Shown one piece after another: positions 63,293 to 64,000 of a stretch of DNA of 64,000 nt. The position numbers and the translations under genes were made by a program. Every line of letters starts with the position of its first letter. Positions within the stretch are counted from its first letter, which is position 1. This stretch comes from an uncultured Pseudomonadales bacterium (lineage in GTDB: Bacteria > Pseudomonadota > Gammaproteobacteria > Pseudomonadales > Cellvibrionaceae), in the NCBI GenBank assembly GCA_947487765.1, contig CANKXO010000001.1:744001-808000 (forward strand). Direction: 5' to 3'. A model generated the notes under the pieces. It was not told the DNA's origin. It saw only the letters and a program-made list of their open reading frames with translations, and did no database searches.

Positions 63293-64000
63293 TTCATTTA
63301 TGAATGAAGAAATTGTTTTAGCCTGTGAGCACCTTCAGAAAAACTATGAAGAGGGGCCACAGCAAATCCATGTATTGCGCGATATAAATTTACATATTCA
63401 GAAAGGTGAGCGGGTTGCCATTATTGGTAGTTCTGGTTCAGGCAAAAGTACCTTACTCAATCTATTGGGCGGTTTGGATACACCGACAAGTGGCGATGTT
63501 TGGGTGTCAGGAAAGCAGCTGGCTGCACTGGATGAAAATGCCCGAGGCCAACTGCGCAACCGTTATTTAGGGTTTGTCTATCAGTTTCATCACTTATTGG
63601 GAGAATTTACCGCACTAGAGAATGTGGCTATGCCATTGCTTATTGGCAAAGTGTCTGTAAAAGAGTCTACACAGAGAGCAACAGAAATCTTGGGTAGAGT
63701 GGGATTAGGGAAGCGATTGCAGCACAAACCTGCAGAGTTATCAGGTGGTGAACGCCAGCGGGTAGCAATTGCCAGAGCAATGGTTACTCGGCCAGCCTGC
63801 GTCTTAATGGATGAGCCTACTGGTAACCTTGATCAAGAAACAGCTCAATCAGTACAGGCATTAATGTGGGAGTTAAATCGTGAGTTTGACTTGAGTTTTG
63901 TGATTGTTACTCATGATAAGCAGTTTGCTACCACGATGGACCGAGTATTAGAGCTAAAGCAGGGTGAATTACATGGTAATAATACGGTTGCCGATATGGT
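63285..64000 (+). CDS. lolD: Lipoprotein-releasing ABC transporter ATPase LolD (partial at right edge)
   Basis: LolD powers lipoprotein release. The frame opens at ATG 63285 inside the end of lolC ([24 protein letters not shown]) and is still open at the window edge. Walker A is [17 protein letters not shown], the LolD-type Q-loop region [23 protein letters not shown] follows, then the signature [14 protein letters not shown], Walker [13 protein letters not shown] and the H-loop VTHD. About 238 residues are visible, so only the last few are missing. Confidence 0.96.
   Translation, partial: MSNSFMNEEIVLACEHLQKNYEEGPQQIHVLRDINLHIQKGERVAIIGSSGSGKSTLLNLLGGLDTPTSGDVWVSGKQLAALDENARGQLRNRYLGFVYQFHHLLGEFTALENVAMPLLIGKVSVKESTQRATEILGRVGLGKRLQHKPAELSGGERQRVAIARAMVTRPACVLMDEPTGNLDQETAQSVQALMWELNREFDLSFVIVTHDKQFATTMDRVLELKQGELHGNNTVADM

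Overview
The window comes from a flagellated gammaproteobacterium, most likely a marine or saline-habitat relative of Pseudomonas, Oceanospirillales or Cellvibrionales; the genus cannot be named from this sequence. The base composition is moderately AT-rich. The gene order flhA-flhF-fleN-fliA-cheYZAB-motCD-parC-parP-cheW-DUF2802 is the one seen in Pseudomonas and other polarly flagellated gammaproteobacteria. The lol operon at the right end next to a PilZ gene also recalls Pseudomonas. Several ion-homeostasis systems (a split Mrp antiporter, NhaA, a DASS carrier) and a choline-sulfate/betaine catabolic set suit a salty habitat.

Layout. 1-14.7 kb: polar flagellum placement and chemotaxis genes, all on the + strand. 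14.9-18.7 kb: a truncated haemoglobin, then a LysR gene divergent from a Rieske quaternary-amine-type oxygenase, and a ferredoxin-reductase. 18.7-26 kb: a visibly AT-richer accessory stretch. It opens with a gene interrupted by an in-frame stop and a lone hypothetical ORF flanked by related short repeats, followed by a redox island: cytochrome b561, a short AraC regulator containing a perfect 22-bp inverted repeat, a TmpA-like membrane oxidoreductase, a DUF4331 protein, cytochrome c', a TPR protein and thiol peroxidase. 26-31.4 kb: choline dehydrogenase, choline-sulfatase, their divergent LysR regulator, and L-threonine aldolase. 31.5-36.8 kb: mltD, gloB, comEC. 37.1-44.9 kb: a nine-gene Mrp-type cation/proton antiporter operon with three ND2/4/5-like subunits. 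45-51.6 kb: a chemoreceptor and two cupin-AraC regulators, each next to a small metabolic or transport gene. 51.7-58.9 kb: a TPP riboswitch followed by thiC-thiO-thiS-thiG-thiDE-thiF(rhodanese). 58.9-64 kb: nhaA, two small envelope proteins, a PilZ protein, lolC and the start of lolD.

How the parts work together. FlhF and FleN set the number and position of polar flagella. FliA drives late genes, and ParC/ParP with CheA place the chemosensory array at the pole. BetC, BetA and the Rieske oxygenase can be joined into a route choline-O-sulfate -> choline -> betaine -> demethylated glycines, under two LysR regulators. The thiamine cluster holds the pyrimidine branch (ThiC, ThiD), the thiazole branch (ThiO, ThiS, ThiG, ThiF) and the coupling enzyme (ThiE), behind one riboswitch. 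The least explained unit is the 20-26 kb redox island, where a membrane flavoprotein, two cytochromes, a DUF4331 protein and a peroxidase sit together and may form an undescribed electron-transfer system.
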